Assembly: GCA_035651595.1 (NCBI GenBank)
Contig: DASRFJ010000002.1
Coordinates: forward strand, 1-7,930
Direction: 5' to 3'
Origin: JAFARZ01 sp035651595
GTDB taxonomy: Bacteria > Actinomycetota > Actinomycetes > Streptosporangiales > Streptosporangiaceae
DNA: 7,930 bases
The translations under genes were made by a program, and so were the position numbers. Below are positions 6,188 through 7,930 of the stretch, piece after piece (position 1 is the first letter of the stretch; every line of letters starts with the position of its first letter). The notes under the pieces were generated by a model that saw only the letters and a program-made list of their open reading frames with translations, did no database searches and was not told where the DNA came from.

Positions 6188-7758
6188 GCCGGCGTTCCCA
6201 GGCCGGTGCCGAACCCGGCCCACGCCGCGGTGCCGGGCTGGGCCGAGTGCGCCTCGTCCGGCACGGTCACCGGGCCGCCGGCGGGGACGGCGGCCTGGTA
6301 ACCGGTGATGGACAGCAGGTCCCCGTCGCCGAACCGGCCCGCCACCGCGGCGGTGCCCAGCGCGGCATCGACTGCGACGGTCCCGGCCAGCGCGGCCAGC
6401 TCCACTGCCTCGGCCATCTTCGCGCGGATCCGGGTCGCGCCGGCCGCGGCGGCCTCGATCAGCCACGCGCGGGCGCCGGCGCCGATCGCCAGGAACGCCT
6501 CCTCCGCCTCGGTCGCTGCCTTGACCCGCGGCGGCCGCGGCGTGCCGTCCGGGTTCTGCGGATGGTCCGGGTAGTGCGCCAGGGCGATCTGCGGGCTCCC
6601 CGGCACTGACAGCCGGTGCCGGGCGACCTCGGCCAGGCCCGCCGGCCCGTCCCCGGCCCAGGCCGGGCGCAGCGGCAGCGCCGCCAGGTCCGCGATGACG
6701 ACCAGCTCATCGCCGTCAGCGCGGACCCACACCTCCGCGCCCACCAGGCCGGGCGGGGTGGAGTACCGCACGCTGCCGAACCGGATCGTCTGGTCGGTGT
6801 TCACCATCCGGGTGGTCCCCAGCGCCACGGTATGCGGCCGTTGCGGCAGCGGGTGCAGCCGGGTCCGCTCGGTCTCCAGCCGTTCCGCGGGCACCGCGCA
6901 TGTCTCCCGGTGCACCCGCCCGTTCACCACGGCGCAGAACCGGTCGCACGCCGCCGTGAGCTCGGAAAAGCTCTGATAGTCCTCCAGCAGGTTCGCCTCG
7001 CACGGCACCAGGTCGGCCTTGGCGATCCGCACGGTCGCCTCCGACCCGCCCTTGGATTCGGGGTCATACGGGACACAGGTATGCACCGTCATCCCGTAAT
7101 GCCTGCCCACCGCGACGATCTCAGGATGGCGGACCGGGACCCCGGCGACATGCTCCACAGTCACGGTCTTCTCGTTATCGGTCAGCGCATACGCCGGGAC
7201 CCCGCCGATCCGGCGCAGCGCCTGGTCCAGGCACGCGATCAGCGTCGGCAGCGTCCGGTCCCACACCGGGATCACCACCCGGAACCGGGACCACGCCAGC
7301 CACGCGCAGAACAGCAGCGTGCCGCGCAGCTGCCCGTCCGGCCCCGGGACCCGCGGCCCGTACCCCCAGTCCCACTGCACCCACAGCGCCGGCTCAGTCA
7401 GCCACGGACGGTACGTCCTGCGGTGCCCGGCCCGGTAACGGGCCTTCGCCGCCGCGACCGCCCGCCGCGTCGTCCGTTCATTGCCCCCGAACCCCATCGC
7501 GGTCAGCCGCTCATGAGCAACATCGGCCCGGACCTTGCCCTCGGCCCGCTCCACCCACTCCTCGATCTTGTCCAGGAACGGGTCAATCAGCTTCGGCCGC
7601 GCCGCCGGCCGCGTCACCGGCCGGCCCAGGTCCCGGGCCAGCGCGTAACGGCGCACCGTCTTGGGATCCGCGTCGCACAGCGACGCGGCTGAATGCGCGA
7701 CACCCGTCGCGTCATACGCCTCGAGAATTTCCATGATCTCCCTGTCAGACTTCTGCAC
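6184..7758 (-). CDS. istA: IS21-family transposase IstA
   Basis: IstA is the DDE/RNase H-fold transposase that cuts the IS ends and joins them to target DNA with help from IstB. Numbering from the upstream GTG at 7788, it shows an N-terminal HTH (about 13-50, SAASLCDADPKTVRRYAL), a second basic helical region (85-125), the catalytic D140 (QWDWGYG), D204 (LTDNEKT) and E250 (DPESKGGSEATV), then the C-terminal beta-rich region. The full triad is present, with no frameshift. The start is uncertain: GTG at 7758 (524 residues) is preceded by GGAGGGG, whereas GTG 7788 (534 residues) lacks a clear site, and an ATG follows eight codons after 7758. The stop overlaps the next gene as ATGA. The length is typical for IstA. 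Confidence 0.93.
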   Translation of the reverse strand: MQKSDREIMEILEAYDATGVAHSAASLCDADPKTVRRYALARDLGRPVTRPAARPKLIDPFLDKIEEWVERAEGKVRADVAHERLTAMGFGGNERTTRRAVAAAKARYRAGHRRTYRPWLTEPALWVQWDWGYGPRVPGPDGQLRGTLLFCAWLAWSRFRVVIPVWDRTLPTLIACLDQALRRIGGVPAYALTDNEKTVTVEHVAGVPVRHPEIVAVGRHYGMTVHTCVPYDPESKGGSEATVRIAKADLVPCEANLLEDYQSFSELTAACDRFCAVVNGRVHRETCAVPAERLETERTRLHPLPQRPHTVALGTTRMVNTDQTIRFGSVRYSTPPGLVGAEVWVRADGDELVVIADLAALPLRPAWAGDGPAGLAEVARHRLSVPGSPQIALAHYPDHPQNPDGTPRPPRVKAATEAEEAFLAIGAGARAWLIEAAAAGATRIRAKMAEAVELAALAGTVAVDAALGTAAVAGRFGDGDLLSITGYQAAVPAGGPVTVPDEAHSAQPGTAAWAGFGTGLGTPA

Positions 7759-7848
7759 GGCCCCTCCGGGCCGCGGGCTGGTGTGCACTCACAGCCACCG
7801 ACCCTGCTCCCGGAGGGACCCCAGGAACAGGACCGGCACATAACGGCT

Positions 7849-7930
7849 TGTCCGTCTAAAGGGAGATCAGCTGTCCGTCAGGCGGGAACCATCATGTCCG
7901 TCTACAGGGATCTTGGCGTGTCCGCTGACA
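7849..7930. repeat. IS21 right end with four phased repeats
   Basis: Read inward from the tip, GGACA lies at offsets 8, 32, 55 and 78, identical to the left end; on the plus strand these are TGTCC at 7919-7923, 7895-7899, 7872-7876 and 7849-7853. The 16-bp block at 7862-7877 is the exact inverse of 77-92, but it belongs to the third unit here and the fourth unit on the left. This end lies upstream of istA, so transposase binding may also control istA transcription. No convincing promoter boxes were identified between 7759 and 7850. Confidence 0.85.

Noticed and set aside
6616..7692. Plus-strand open frame of 358 codons antisense to istA
   Set aside because: Pro/Arg/His-rich low-complexity translation with no motif; istA on the other strand has a full DDE triad.

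Overview
The window is a nest of two mobile elements from a very GC-rich bacterium. The Ala/Arg/Gly-rich proteins, frequent GTG starts and GC-biased third codon positions suggest an actinobacterium; the genus cannot be read from the sequence. The window runs from 5'-TGTCA to TGACA-3', and both ends carry the same spaced GGACA repeats. It therefore looks like one complete IS21-family element cut exactly at its termini, with no host flank visible.

Outer element (IS21 family, all genes on the minus strand, read from high to low coordinates): istA transposase (about 7758-6184), a 104-residue protein with an HTH-like segment (6187-5873), a roughly 312-residue protein with a four-Cys finger and a long coiled coil (5736-4798), then istB (4801 to 101, interrupted). 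IS21 elements normally have istA and istB adjacent. Here two extra genes sit between them, yet each junction keeps the usual 4-base stop/start overlap (ATGA at istA/HTH gene, GTGA at coiled-coil gene/istB). Without the inner insertion the element would be about 4.0 kb, large for IS21.

Inner element (about 356-4270, 3915 bp, plus strand): three consecutive, overlapping tyrosine recombinase genes, which is the arrangement of a Recombinase-In-Trio (RIT) element (ritA 531-1739, ritB 1736-2668, ritC 2665-3654), followed by a DUF4279-like gene (about 3721-4299). All three recombinases retain the R, K, HxxR, H and Y residues expected for activity. The RIT element has 26-bp inverted repeats (25/26 identical) and a 32-bp perfect palindrome at its left end. 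It lies precisely between the two Asp codons of the IstB Walker B motif. Removing 3915 bp restores an in-frame 261-residue IstB reading LVAIDDIGML across the join.

Working picture: the IS21 copy has lost its helper ATPase, so it should be immobile on its own, while the RIT element inside looks intact. Three observations deserve most attention. First, IS21 carries two coupled extra genes. Second, each IS end has four GGACA repeats at identical distances from the tip. Third, joining the RIT ends would create an 84-bp almost perfect palindrome containing two inverted core-like sites. No tRNA, rRNA or CRISPR array was seen.
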